Shown piece by piece: positions 23,170-35,630 of a stretch of DNA of 64,000 nucleotides. The notes under the pieces were generated by a model, which was not told the DNA's origin, made no database searches, and saw only the letters and a list, made by a program, of their open reading frames with translations. The stretch is from Maratus speciosus. Its lineage: Eukaryota; Arthropoda; Arachnida; Araneae; Salticidae. The stretch covers positions 201,378,559-201,442,558 of the forward strand of contig OZ010788.1 in NCBI GenBank assembly GCA_963932465.1. The letters run 5' to 3'. Position numbers and translations under genes: made by a program. How positions within the stretch are numbered: the stretch's first letter is position 1; every line of letters starts with the position of its first letter.

Positions 23170-23493
23170 CCGTTTGCATTCCGTTGTCGCCGCTGCGGCA
23201 ACATTTAAGATAAGTGAAAAACTCCGTTGTCGCCGCTGCGGCGACACTTTAAGGTAAATGAAAAACTCCGTTGTCGCCGCTGCGCCGACATCATCTTGCC
23301 TTGAAAATTTTGTTTTTGGCACAAGTAATAAAAGAAAATAAAATTTGCCTTATTAAATCAGAGCATTTTTTTAAATTGTGTACTTGAAGGAACTTCTGCT
23401 AAATAAGTGGTGCCGATCGAATAAAATATTTGTGTAACGACGCGGAGTTGATGGCAGCCCGTACTCAAAATAACGCGAATTGCAAAGGGTTAA
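23166..23493. mobile_element. TTAA MITE with three CCGTTGTCGCCGCTGCGG repeats
   Basis: Ends CCGTTTGCATTCCG and GAATTGCAAAGGG are flanked by TTAA. Three 43-44-bp repeats start at 23,181, 23,224 and 23,268, each with GTTGTCGCCGCTGCGGCRAC, itself a near-palindrome. The core AAATTTGCCTTATTAAATCA is at about 23,341. Confidence 0.8.
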
Positions 23494-23588
23494 AATACCT
23501 AGCAGAAATCAAAAGGGAAATCAAGCGTGTGGAAACAAACAACAATCGCACAGAAAAAGGTGAGAGGGAGGAGTTAGAACCGCTCCCA

Positions 23589-23779
23589 GATATCGGTTTT
23601 TTTGGATGTTATCACTTCTTAAGCAAACATTTTCATGTTCAAAAAACAAGTTTTACAGGCAAACATGATAAAGTAACATTAAAATTAATATTATTTTGTT
23701 GGTCTTGCGTGTATAAAATCAATTATGCAGTCGAAAATGTTTTAACTCAGACCTGATACCATCCGAAAAACCGATATGC
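23589..23779. mobile_element. MITE, GATATCGGTTTTT ends
   Basis: GATATCGGTTTTTTTGGATG at the left mirrors CATCCGAAAAACCGATATGC at the right, an inverted repeat of about 24 bp with few mismatches. No coding potential. Confidence 0.72.
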
Positions 23780-24015
23780 CGAGTTGAGAAAACTAATTAA
23801 TACACTATAAAAAATACTTGGAAACGTTTCCTAAATACAGTGACAATAAAAGAAACTTTGTTTTTATAAATGCTTCTTTAAAACTCTAAAATGCATTGGT
23901 TTCTGCGGTTTATAAAGATAAAGAATGGAATCATTGGTAACTCAGAAGATGATATTAAAAAGTTTCGTTCGTGGTTACATTATATTTTCGTAGGTTAAGA
24001 GACATTTGTGTTTTT

Positions 24016-24369
24016 TTAGTGTACATTTGAAAGTGGTAATAATTGTTTCTTGTGTGTTTTATGTATATATTGATTGAGTTTTTGTCCATTAAGTCGTAAC
24101 TGGCGGTTGGGGTGCGGTACCTGAGAACGCACTGTGAAGATTTTTTGATAAAGACATGTTCTGCCTATGTTTTCTGTGCGAAAAGGGTCTAGCCGGATAA
24201 GCATAGCGAAATGGCCCCCACGGCCGATGTTTGAAATAACACGTGTGTTAATAAGGCTCACCATAAGAATGCAATATAGAGTGTTTTTAGCCTCTGATCT
24301 TGAACTGTCCTTGAGATAATCGGGGAAGTATGCGCCGGCGCTACTATTTTTCAAATATGTTTTTCTCAA
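24016..24369 (-). pseudogene. Unidentified repeat-borne reading frame (left arm of inverted repeat)
   Basis: A 117-codon frame including SSAGAYFPDYLKDSSRSEAK, NTLYCILMVSL and NIGRGGHFAML. The same peptide occurs in the inverted copy at 26,272-26,511. I do not recognise a domain. Two copies in inverted arms point to a multicopy element, not a host exon. Confidence 0.4.
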
Positions 24370-26446
24370 AAAGTACTAAAGTTAAAAAAAAATGAAACTA
24401 ATGCCAATTATTGAAAAATGTACCAGTTCATATTACATATTTTTTTCACATTTTTACACGAATTTTAACATAAAAAAAATAAATAAAAATATTTTTTTTT
24501 TAATTATTAATGTGGTAATTTTATATTTACACCAAGTAAAAAATTACAGAATAATTCTTAAAGTATGTACTTTTAAGAAAAAAAATTTCGTGAAAATCGA
24601 AGATGCGCTTTTTGAGTTAGAACAAAATTTAATGCTAGCAACTTACTAAACTATTCGTAACTTTCCCTGTTTGCATTTGCAAAAATAAGCTACTATCAAT
24701 ATATTGGTACATTCCTGACATTTCTACTCGGGCAGAATGCGCAGTGCTACAAAATAAGATGATGTTTCCATACATCCCACTTCCCTACAGGTTTGTTTCG
24801 TGTTTGTAAACATTCTGTTATTTTGGCGTACAGCGCATCCTTCTCGCGTAATAATATCAAGTCGATGGTCTAGTCGATTGTGCAGGTGAAGCTGAATAGA
24901 GGCTGTAAATATATAAGGTTATCAACTTTTTGGCCATTTCGGACCCGCAACGATATTCCCAACCTTCCGATATCACACGTTATCATTCCTTGAATCTCCC
25001 TTACCCTAATAATATTGTTATCAGTGTCTAATTTTTTTTTCTTTTTTTTTATACGTTTGCAATGATATACAGATATGGTTGTACATTTTTTATTCGCATA
25101 TTTTACTGATTTAAATGAAGAGAAAAAATTCATAAAATATCTCTGTTATATAAGAAATGACTTTATATGAAATAACGTTTTAAAAAAATACTTTTTATTT
25201 AAAAGTTTTTAATAATAGCTCTTTGTTACATAATGCATTGAACAGTAATATTGTCTTCTTGCACTTCGCCCTTGCATGGGGCTAAACAGTACTTCTTGTA
25301 AATAAAACAGGTGGACAACAAACATTCTTCCCCATCTTTTACTAGAAAAAATAGTAAGTTTCATTTCATATCTGTTTTCTCTAACAACGAACTATATACG
25401 CATATGACAGGAGAATGTTAATGGCGAACGTTGGGTTATTCCATATTTTGGAATGAAATGTTTTATAATCATTAAATGGTTTTAATGATAATTTTGTATT
25501 TTCATGAAAAGAAGAAAACAGACTTAAAATCAAGATAACATATGTAAAGAAAAGGATACCAAAAAGTAAATTTTGGTTTGATCAACAATGATAACGATAC
25601 CAAATGACAAACCTCCCTCCCCTTACAGATATCTTCTGAAGTCAAATGCCACCCCCACGCCCCCCCCCCCCCTAAAGTGATACTTTATATATGTACACTG
25701 TTTAGCCCCATAGCCTTCTTCTGTGTGAAAATCATCGTAGGCAAATGTTACAATTTTGTTTATCAGTTCTTGATATTATTACGCGAGAAGGATGCGCAGT
25801 ACGCCAAAATAACAGAATGCTTGCAAACACGAAACAAACCTATAGGGAAATGTTATATATGGAAATATTCTCTTATTTTGGCGCACTGCGCATCCTGCCC
25901 GAGTGGAAATGTCACGAATCGACCAATGCATTGATAGCAGCGTATTTCCGCAAATACAAACAGGGAAAGTTACGAATAATTTAGTAAGTTGCTAGCATTA
26001 TTTTTGTTATAACTCAAAAAGCGCATCTTCGATTTTAACGAAACTTTTTTTCTTAAAAGTATATAGTTTGGGCATTATTCTGTAATTTTTTGGTTGGTGT
26101 AAATATAAAATTACCCCATTAATAATTTTTTTTAATATTTTTGTTTATTTTTCTATGTTAAAATTCGTGTAAAAATGGGAAAAAATATATAATATGAATT
26201 GGTACATTCTTCAATAATTGGCATTGGTTTCATTTTTTTTTAACTTTAATACTTTTTGAGAAAAAACGTATTTGAAAAAAAGCAGCGCCGGCGCATACTT
26301 TAACGATTATCTCAAGGACAGTTCAAGGTCAGAGGCTAAAAACACTGTATATTGCATTCTCATGGTGAGCCTTACTAACACACATGTTATTTCAAACATC
26401 GGCCGTGGAGGCCATTTCGCTATGCTTATCCGGGTAGACCCTTTGC
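24181..26446. repeat. 2.3-kb inverted repeat (arms ~680 bp, loop ~907 bp)
   Basis: The left arm (24,181-24,861) is the reverse complement of the right arm (25,769-26,446), with scattered substitutions and small indels. Outer landmark CATTTCGCTATGCTTATCCG, inner landmark GATATTATTACGCGAGAA. The loop contains a smaller inverted pair, GGGGCTAAACAGT (about 25,278) and ACTGTTTAGCCCC (about 25,697), so the fold is two-layered. Confidence 0.88.
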
Positions 26447-26511
26447 ACCCACCTTTAAAAACTGATCTTTTTTTTTTTTATGAAAAACGGAATTTGATTG
26501 GGATGAATTGA
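26272..26511 (+). pseudogene. Unidentified repeat-borne reading frame (right arm)
   Basis: A 79-codon frame beginning MKKSSAGAYFNDYLKDSSRS, then EAKNTVYCILMVSLTNTHV, homologous to the minus-strand frame at 24,016-24,369 and diverging after GHFAMLIR. No known domain is recognised. Confidence 0.4.
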
Positions 26512-26833
26512 ACGTAAAAATATACATAGTTACGGGTTAAATAAAAGAAGAACCTTATCTTTCAAAATTTATTTTCTGAAATTTACAATATACGCATTAA
26601 AATAATCCGTAATTTAGCTTTGGACACAATTTTGAAAAAAAAATCATTCAGTAGATTGTTCACATTGTTGAAGTACTTGAAACATATTAGGGAGACATCT
26701 GAGAATTACAGCCGTCATCGAATTGTTTCGAAACTATAAACATTGCTCTTTGATATTGCTTTTAACATTTTCCACTCTTATGTTTAGTTTGACTCGACAA
26801 CGCTTGTCGCTACAGCTATTTCAGAATTAAGCT

Positions 26834-27353
26834 TTAACCCTTTATGTATTGAATTAGGAATTCATGAAAATTTTATCTTCAAAAGCATTTTTCGTGAATT
26901 GTTTAAACTACATTAGAAGATTTACATAATCATTTAATAAATTTTAGAAGGATTGAAGGATTTAGAAGGATTAATTAAATTTGAATTTATAGGGATTTTG
27001 TGCAGTATTAATAACCCCACTCAAATCTTTTATTTTAAATATTTTTCTTAGTATTTTGTAGAATTTGGAAATGTACAAATATAATGTTCCTACATTAGAA
27101 ATATTTCCGAATTGAACCCCCCCCCCCCCCTCCCAACGCCAAGACAGCTGAAAAGATGCAAAGGCAAAAGAAATCATCCTCTTAAAAATGCTTTTGTTTT
27201 GTGTTTGTATTCAATAATGCTATTGGAACAACATAAAGTGATATATCTATAACTCATTCTAAACTGTATTACAACTAATAGATGCATTAGATGGATTTTA
27301 TAACAAGTTATTTTAATGGTACTTATAAGTACCGTCAGTAGATAAAGGGTTAA
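26834..27353. mobile_element. TTAA MITE, CCCTTTATNTA subfamily
   Basis: TTAA at both ends with CCCTTTATGTA and TAGATAAAGGG. A perfect 16-bp palindrome GGTACTTATAAGTACC lies at 27,318-27,333 inside the right end. A C-run of 14 lies at 27,117-27,130. Confidence 0.78.
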
Positions 27354-27401
27354 CTCTAGAGATGAGTTCGGGCTCAAGCAAGACTATTTGAAATCCGAGA
27401 C

Positions 27402-27432
<31 letters not shown>

Positions 27433-27444
27433 TATACCATCAGA

Positions 27445-28312
27445 CCAGGGCTTAATCTGCGGCGGAGCCCGGCTCCGGTACTTCTCAGTTTTTACTGAAT
27501 GTTTAAAAATTAGTCGGAATTCACCGGAGCTCATAAATACAGGACTCCGGAGTCCAGGGCAATAGCGTTTCCGAAAAACCGAAGCCTAAATTACCTTTTC
27601 CTTTCGCTCCCATCTCTAAGCTTTTGCATTCTTTTTTACCAAAACATTTATATGTGACGTAATGTGCCGCACACGTAGGAGATGGAGATAAAACGGACTC
27701 AATTTTATCTCAGTTTCTGGGCTTGAACTGACTCGAGCTCAATCTGTATTACATTTAAAATTTTATTTATTCATCTATAGGGGGGGAGGAGAACTTTTCC
27801 TCCTTTAAAATTACGTATTGTATTCCATTTCAAATCATTTTAATGCTATTTCGATCAGAATGAAGGGGGAACAGATATCGTGTTTTTCTATTTCAAATGG
27901 ATGCCGGCGACGTGTTGATAAGTATTAATTTCTGTAAATTTCATTCATTTTTTTCTTAAAATTGCATAGCTGCGAATTATCCCTTTTTTGTGTTAACACT
28001 ATTTCTTAGTCATAATCCTTACCATATTTAATCACAGAATTATATAATTAATTAATATTAAAACTGGGCAAAGATTACTATTCAGAAGGAATGGTAACTA
28101 AAAAGTGGAATAGTTCACAGCTAAGTATACTCTGATTGATATATTTAAAATTTTTATTTTGCTAAAGAAAAGAAAATGCTTTAAATTTTGAAAACAATGC
28201 AAATATGCAGATTGGAGTGGCAGAAGGGGAAAGGAGGAATGGTACGGTTATTGTACCGGTACTGCTGAATATTAGGGCTCCGGTACTTTTTTTGTTAGAA
28301 ATTAAGCCCTGG
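27445..28312. mobile_element. hAT-like element with 5-bp target duplication TCAGA
   Basis: CCAGGGCTTAATC at the left and ATTAAGCCCTGG at the right are terminal inverted repeats, with GGCTCCGGTAC inside both. The 5 bp TCAGA directly abuts both ends (27,440-27,444; 28,313-28,317). A 5-bp duplication fits hAT5-type elements better than classical 8-bp hATs. An A-run of about 30 precedes it. Confidence 0.72.
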
Positions 28313-28763
28313 TCAGAGCCCGAACCAAGATACTGAAAGTACGCATTAAGAAATTGTTAATAACATTTAAAAATTGTTTTAAAAATAATTTTCTCGTCTA
28401 AAAAATCTCTTCTTACATAGAAATAAGAATCAATCCTAAATACTCCCTCATTATAACGTCTCATGATTTCAATTCCCCGAAAATCTATTTAAAAATAGCA
28501 AATTTGTTATGTATACCCAACCACTGGTAGAAACCGCAAAACCACAATTCTCATTCTTTAAGAATATAGCACAAAAGACACGAGTTCTATTTTCCAGTAA
28601 TTTAGGAAAAGGACTTCAAACAGAAAGCGAGGATAAAAAGAAATATCCCACTGCTTCTTTATGTTATTAACACTGACAGTGCAGAGGCTTCACAATTAGA
28701 TTAAATAATATTTCTCCTTGTATCCCAATCAATAAAAATTCAATATCCCTTTCAAACTGATTT

Positions 28764-28949
28764 TTAACCCCTTCAGGGGCGGTGATTTTAATTAAGATTC
28801 CTACCAGAAACTTTTAATTAAATTTTACTTTTATAACTTTGGTGAAAAGAAGTTGAAAAATGCTTCTCCTTACTTTGATACAAAATTTTTCGAAATTTCC
28901 TGTGGGAATTCATCATTACAGAAACACAATTACTTGCCCATGAAAGAGG
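28764..28949. mobile_element. Truncated TTAA MITE (relative of 8,916-9,108)
   Basis: Begins TTAA/CCCCTTCAGGGGCGG and ends ATTACTTGCCCATGAAAGAGG without the right TTAA. In reverse complement it matches the 8,916 copy. The missing end coincides with the edge of the 28,949-33,379 foldback. Confidence 0.7.
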
Positions 28950-30170
28950 AGTCATTCCATGTCAATTCAACCAGACCTTGTAACCCGACCCCCAGGGATT
29001 TGGATGAAACTCAGTGTATATACTAATTCTATCATGATATGAATACATCAGAAAATTTTCCTTCCTAGACCTCATAGTTTGTGAGATATGGGGGGTCCAA
29101 TTTTTGGATTTTTCTCAAATCGCACATTTCTGAGTCTGTATTTTTAGACTGCAGTTCCATTTTCAAAAAATTGTTTCTCTGGATGTAAAATGCGAATCAT
29201 CTTAAAAATACCACCGTAAGTACATAAAAAGATGCAGATTTTAATAAAAAAAATATTTAAAAAATTAATTTTAAATATTTAGGGTCAAAAACTTAAACCA
29301 AAGTTGAAAGTTATGTTTATTTTTCCAAATTTTTGTGACTTTACGAAAAAGGCTCTACACAAAAAGGAAAATAAAATTTTCAATTTCTTTTTGTTTTAAA
29401 TAAAAGTTAACCCTTTGGGCTTTCTATTTATAAAATAAAAAGGATGTCTTTCGCATGGCTTATGCAAAAATTTTGACTTATTTTGGGATGCTGTACCTAT
29501 CAAGAGACAGAAATCTTTAACTTTGCTTACGGTACCTAAATAATTGCTCCACATTTTAAATTTAAGTTTATTAATCAATTTGATTTATTTTCTAAAATGA
29601 AACCTTAAAATCAGACTGATTTATTTATTTTTATAACAGTAGAAAATTTGTATAGTATTGGTACTTATCACACATTATCTGAAATTGTGTTGTTCTCAAT
29701 CTTATCGCATATGTTTGTCACATAAATGTACATCTATCATTGGATTCAGTGGTATAGTATTTCTATATATACTTTCACAATGGTAGTATCTAAAAAATAT
29801 GCACAATATTTAATGAAGGGGGGGGGGGGGTGGATATTGAAATCATTGATTTTTTTCTCATTTTACTCAGAAAAAGCAAAAGCAAAAACTTTACTTTGTA
29901 AATAAAATAAAAGAAGCACTTATATTAAATAAATTCATCATGTCATAAGAACCACAGTAATTATTTAGGTACCACAGTTTAAATTAGACATATTAGCGAT
30001 TTTTTTTTTCTTGAATGGTACAATTTCCTAAAACAGGGCAAAATTTTACATAAGCTAGGAGAAAGACTTCATTTCTATTAAAATTTAAATAATCATTAAT
30101 TAAATCTAATACATTAATTAAAATTGCTTATAAATATTTTAAAAATTTAGATCGTTGTAATTTTTTTATG

Positions 30171-31829
30171 TAACAAATAAAGAATTTGTTAAATTATATG
30201 CAAATTTTTAAAGCTAAAAAATCAGATTAAACATTATATTTAAAAGATTGAAATTCAAAAATATAATTGAGCTAAATATAAATATAGAAATAAATGACGT
30301 ACTTTGCAGTATCACTTAGACTTATTTTTCAACATTCTTTCTTTGTGCAATTTAAAATTTATATTTATTATGCATAAGCAACTTTGAGAACCTTCTAATA
30401 TATATTTCAATTTTCCTATCTTACTGCAACTCCAAACTTAATAACCTAACAAAATATCGGTATATTAGGAAGATCTTTGTGATTTAGAATCTAAAATGTC
30501 TTTGTATTTCAAAATCGGTGGCTATCCCCCCTCCTTCCTCCTCCTCCAGAAAAAAATGTTAAATATCTTAAGGGGAAATTCTCTTCATTTTGGTAAAGGT
30601 TTATGAAAATTTGTAATTTTTATATTGCCAGAGCACCCATCACTAAAGTCAAAGGCTTTCTTTACATCAGGGAATATCTATTTTACAATTGCTATCACTT
30701 CCTTCTGTGTTAAACATACAAGAGTGACATCATGCTGCATATCATAAGATAAAATGTGTATATTGCTTGCTGATAATCTAATATTGAGAGATTGAGTGTG
30801 CATAACAGTTGGATCAAGAGTGCGGCTTCTTTGGTCCAATGGTAACTTTAAACCTTACCTTGAATAAAAAAAAGTAAAATTTTTGCTGAAATCCAACAAA
30901 GCTATAGCTTTTTGAGGGCCAAAGTTTGGTTTAGTATCTTTTAAGATATTAAATTTCGTTATAAAAGAGTGTAATAACATTTTCCAAATATTTTACTTAG
31001 CTTGTCACAAATTTATTTAAAGGAACAGTGCTGCTAATACTGGATTGAATACCTAGAATTATAATCCTCAAATTTTTTGGAAATTCCTGTTTAAAAAGAG
31101 AATACAACTCATGTAGATATACATAATATCAATCGCTTTTGTGCATAATACATTCTTAGCAATGCTAACTACATTTTCTTAACAGCCATGATTCTTCAAT
31201 ATTCATTACAATTATAAAACTTTTCAATTAGTTCAATCGTTTCTCAGAAGTTGTCATGACGGTCTTGCAGCATAATTAGTTACTTCAAATTCATCTATTA
31301 TTTTCTTTTGCAGCACAAGGAAAAATAGATCACCCTTCTATTATGAGAAACAGCAGACTAATAATAATTTGATTAAGAGATTCGAAAACACCTGCCTTTA
31401 CTAAAATAATTTATCCTGCCTTTGTCAGAATTTGTTTATACAAGGCAGATGTAGAAATATGTTTCATCCTGTAGAAATGAACTAGGCTTTGTTAAATATA
31501 AGGTATTTAAACTATAAAAAACATATTTAAAATGATTAAAATTATCCAAGATAATAAGATAGAAAGTTAAAAAAAAAAAAAAGAAGTTAAGTACAAATAA
31601 AGTATTTTAATTCAAACACACATACACACACAGAAAAAAACGTATTGAAAATAAGATTGGTAAAAAGTCATTATTGCATTTTCTTATTCTATACCACAAA
31701 AGATTTTTTGTTTATAGTTATATAGTAAAAAGAAAATTAAGGATTGTTTAAATTTAAAAAAATACTTGTAATAAAAGAAAATGTATGAATGACTAAATAA
31801 TTAAAACATTAGGATTATGCACAAAATTT
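30171..31829. other. Centre of the foldback, no gene seen
   Basis: AT-rich, with no open frame above about 60 codons and no terminal-repeat structure. It could be the remnant of an autonomous element's interior, but no transposase motif is visible. Confidence 0.4.
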
Positions 31830-32150
31830 AATGGAGGGAGGATAGACTGCAGTCACAAACATTTCCCCCCTTTTTACTCAGAAGAAAAAAAAGCAAAGCA
31901 AAAACTTTACTTTGCAAAATAAAGCAAGAAAGAAACATTGAATAATATATTCAACAAGTCATGGGAATCACAGTAGTTATTTAGGAACCACAGCTAAAAT
32001 TAGGCAGATTTTTTTTTTCTTTATTGGTGCAGTTTCTCAAAACAGGGCAAAATTTGCATAAGTCATGAGAAAGACATCATTTTTATTTTATAACTAGAAA
32101 GCCCAAAGTGTAAATTGTTATTTAAAACGAAAAGAAATTGGAAATTTACA
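31830..32150. repeat. Internal direct copy of part of the foldback arm
   Basis: Matches 29,810-30,080 in the same orientation (GCAAAAACTTTACTTTG, TAGTTATTTAGGAACCACAG, AAAACAGGGCAAAATTT), so the centre of the foldback contains a third partial arm. The right arm repeats the same block again, inverted. Confidence 0.75.
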
Positions 32151-33429
32151 ACAATCTAAATTTTTAAAATATTTATAAGCAATTTTAATTAATGTATTAG
32201 ATTTAATTAATGATTATTTCAATTTTAATAAAAATGAAGCCTTTCTCCTAGCTTATGTAAAATTTTGTCCTGTTTTAGGAAACTGCACCATTCAAGAAAA
32301 AAAATATATCTCTAATATGTCTAATTTAAACTGTGGTACCTAAATAATTTATGTGGTTCTTATGACTTGTTGAATTTATTTAATATAAGTACTTCTTTTA
32401 TTTTATTTACAAAGTAAAGTTTTTGCTTTTTTTTTTTCTGAGTAAAATAAGAAAAAAATCAATGATTTCAATATCCACCCTCCCCACCCCCTTCATTAAA
32501 TATTGTACATATTCTTTGCATACTACCATTGTGAAAGTATATATAGAAATACTATATCACTGAATCCAATGATAGATGTACATTTATGTGACAAGCATAT
32601 GCGATAAGATTGAGAACAACACAATTTCAGATAACGTGTGATAAGTACCAATACTATACAAATTTTCTACTGTTATAAAAATAAATAAATCAGTCTGATT
32701 TTAAGGTTTCATTTTAGAAAATAAATCAAATTGATTAATAAATTTAAATTTAAAATGTGCAGCAATTATTTAGGTATCGTAAGCAAAGTTAAAGTTTTCT
32801 GTCTCTTGATAGATACAGCATCCTAAAATAAGTCAAAATTTTTGCATAAGCCATGCGAAAGACATCATTTTTATTTCATAAATAGAAAGCCCAAAGAGTT
32901 AACTTTTATTTAAAACAAAGAGAAATTTCAAAATTTTATTTGCCTTTTTGTGTAGAGCCTTTTTCGTAAAGTCACAAAAATTTGGAAAAATAAACATAAC
33001 TTTCAACTTTGGTTTAAGTTTTTGACCCTAAATATTTAAAATTAATTTTTTAAATATTTTTTTAATAAAATCTGCATCTTTTTATGTACTTACGGTGGTA
33101 TTTTTAAGATGATTCGCATTTTAGATCCAGATAAACAATTTTTTAAAAATGGAACTGTAGTCTAAAAATACAGACTCAGAAATGTGCGATTTGAGAAAAA
33201 TCCAAAAATTGGTCCCCCCCCCCCCCCCCATATCTCACAAACTATGAGGTCTAGGAAGGAAAAATTTCTGATGTATTCATATCATGATAGAATTAGTATA
33301 TACACCGAGTTTCATCCAAATCCCTGGGGGTCTGGTTACAAACCTTAAAAAATTTGGTTGAATTGACATGGAATGACTCAGAGTTGAGTTAAAGGATTGT
33401 AAAAACACTTTAAGGAGCTTGGACTACAT

Positions 33430-33720
33430 TCTTATTTCTCAAATAACCATTTTTCCCCTTTTTTAGGTGCATTCGTAATTATATAAATACATATCACGTA
33501 TAGTCGTCGCCTGGTCCGTCCGTGTGTCTGTCTGTCCATCTGTCTCCATATAACAGCGCAAAAACTACCCAACCGAGTGGTTTGAAATTTAATATATAGA
33601 ATCGTTGTAGAATTTTGTCGAGTCACTTCAAATTTTATGAAAATCAAATCAAAACTAATAAAGATATTAATAAAAGTTTTTTTCATTCTATTAAATCCTA
33701 TCATACGTAATTAATTCAGT
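33430..33720. mobile_element. GTCY-microsatellite repeat (HINE/MINE-like fragment)
   Basis: A GTCCGTCCGTGTGTCTGTCT run at 33,515-33,547 is followed by ACCCAACCGAGTGGTTTGAA. GTCY microsatellites next to a conserved block are typical of Helentron-derived elements. Ends are not defined. Confidence 0.4.
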
Positions 33721-34434
33721 GATATCCCATAATAGGTAATGATTCCAGGTTGCCATGGTTATGACGTCCTATTTAAGATGGAGTTCTATTATTTCCGTAT
33801 GTCTGAATTTATTTTATATAATCTTAAAAAAATTTGTATTCATGCATTTTTGTATAAGAGTGCAACAGCTGTTGCATCAAGATCTGAATAGTTATAAAAC
33901 TAGCTATAGTATGAACGCACCTCATTTGCCACGTTGGACGTACAATTTCCGACTTGCTGCAATTTGTGATAAAATGAAATAAAAGCTGTGAGTCTGAGCT
34001 CGTCAGAGCCCGAATCCTGGTATGAAAATCGAACTTGACTATGTTTTTGGCCAGGACTTGTCCTCAGCTCGTCTCGCAGGAGCCTCGTTAAGGGGGGAGG
34101 GGGGGAGCTCCCCTCAAACATTCGTGAATGCTGTTACATTTGGCAAATTTAGAAATTTAGTTGCTAAATTTGTTTAAAACTTTAATGAAAACTATAATAC
34201 ATTTTCTATTTCTGGTAGACTTGGCAAAAATTACAAATTTAATTGGTAATCTTATTAAACTTTTTACCAATTAGAAGTATATTGCATTTTTTAATTGTGG
34301 TAACTTGGCAAAATTATAAAACTAGTTGGCACATACTGAAGTTTGATTTGGCAATTTAAGGTCCTCCCCCCCCCCCCCCCCGAAGAAAAAGTCGTAGGCC
34401 CTGCCTTCTCGTCTCTATTGGTTGCCACTAATTA

Positions 34435-34475
<41 letters not shown>

Positions 34476-35007
34476 TAATAATAATAACCTTCGTGATATA
34501 TGTCTACAACATTTGTAATGGGAATATACCACGAAGATTATGGTATAGAAATAGTGATAGCAAAATGTTGGTCACTATTTCGAAATAATAATTTTTAAAA
34601 AGTAGAAAGAAGTAACGATCTGTTTCCTCTATCATTAACGTTTTCTCGGTTAAAATTAAAAGGAGAAATAAGTCCATGAATATTCGTAAGTAAAAGGTGA
34701 TAATAATGTAGTATGATGACTGATAAAAAAAATGGAAGAAATTTTAGAAAATGGCTTCCTAGGTAGGTTGAAAAGAATTAAAGCTCAAAAATTTTGGTTT
34801 GAAAAACATTTGTGGAATAGAAATTAATGCTCGTCATTTAGATTTTTGTTGTTGTTGTTGTTCTGTCATTTTTATTGAAAATCGTGCCTCCAGAAGAAAT
34901 TTCGCTAAATAGAGAATTTTGTAAAACAGAAGTTTGCTAAATAGAAGTTCAACTGTAAAAAGTTATTAAATACCTTTTGTTGTTGTTGTTCAATAATTTA
35001 TTAATAC
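33721..35007. other. Unassigned intronic sequence with simple repeats
   Basis: Holds a C16 run (34,366-34,381), an AAT microsatellite (34,434-34,492) and GTT runs near 34,851 and 34,979. The GC-richer segment 33,985-34,100 is of unknown origin. No exon is supported. Confidence 0.5.
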
Positions 35008-35215
35008 TTAACCCCTTGGGGACGAGCGGCACGTATACGTGCCGCATGAAGCGCTCAGAATCCTTGTTTTTCCTCACCAGTAAAATTTTACTGTAAAATT
35101 TGCCTTATTTAAACAGCGCATTTTCTCGATTCAAGAAGACACAAATTTCTGTTTTTAAAAAACGGTGACAAAAGATTAAAAATTTCGTAAAAGGCTCCCG
35201 TCCCGAAGGGGTTAA
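35008..35215. mobile_element. TTAA MITE, CCCCTTGGRGACG subfamily (copy 2)
   Basis: Nearly identical to 6,258-6,465 over its full length, including GCGGCACGTATACGTGCCGC at 35,026-35,045. TTAA at both ends, the right one shared with the next MITE. Confidence 0.92.
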
Positions 35216-35437
35216 CCCTTAACCGGAAACGTACGTCTGTGAGATGTTTGCGTCTACATATCTGCCCTTAATATCTTCTCTCTCCAACATTCCAAATTTA
35301 TTTTTATGCTGTTATATTAAAAAATTGGTCCTGTTACTGCATTACTATTAAAGATTAAATGTTTAAGTTCACTATTATGTAAATTATTAAGCGTTCTGCT
35401 TGTGCACGGGATTTTCACGTTTCTGGTTAAAGGTTAA
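35212..35437. mobile_element. TTAA MITE, CCCTTAACCGGAAACG subfamily
   Basis: The left end CCCTTAACCGGAAACG is mirrored at the right, whose reverse strand reads CCTTTAACCAGAAACG. TTAA flanks both. Directly joined to the preceding MITE through a single TTAA. Confidence 0.82.
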
Positions 35438-35630
35438 TATACCAACAACCGGTCAATTAAAATGAAAATATTTCGATTCGCACCAGAGATTTCTTTATAA
35501 AATAAATAAAATATAAATTATACAAAAATAAGTTACATAGCGAAATTAAAGAGTTTTAATTACAAATTCTGGTGTCAAATATTTTTATAAAACTTGAGTA
35601 AAATTCCCGATATTTTTAGTGTTAAAAAAT
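35438..35630. repeat. Dispersed repeat related to 44,450-44,680
   Basis: Both copies share GAAAATATTTCRATTC, TTCTTYATAAAATAAATAA and AAATTCTGGTGTSAAAT in the same order. CACCAGA and TCTGGTG mark an inverted-repeat interior like the MITE core arms. Ends have decayed. Confidence 0.6.

Larger units (their letters stand above)
28949..33379. mobile_element. 4.4-kb foldback element (arms ~1.2 kb)
   Basis: GAGTCATTCCATGTCAATTC at the left is mirrored by GAATTGACATGGAATGACTC at the right. The arms correspond for about 1.2 kb (28,949-30,170; 32,150-33,379). Shared landmarks include ACCTCATAGTTTGTGAGATA and TAACTTTCAACTTTGGTTTA. The homopolymer runs lie at non-corresponding places (G13 near 29,818; C16 near 33,214). 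No coding sequence. Probably a non-autonomous DNA transposon with very long terminal repeats, superfamily unknown. Confidence 0.82.
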
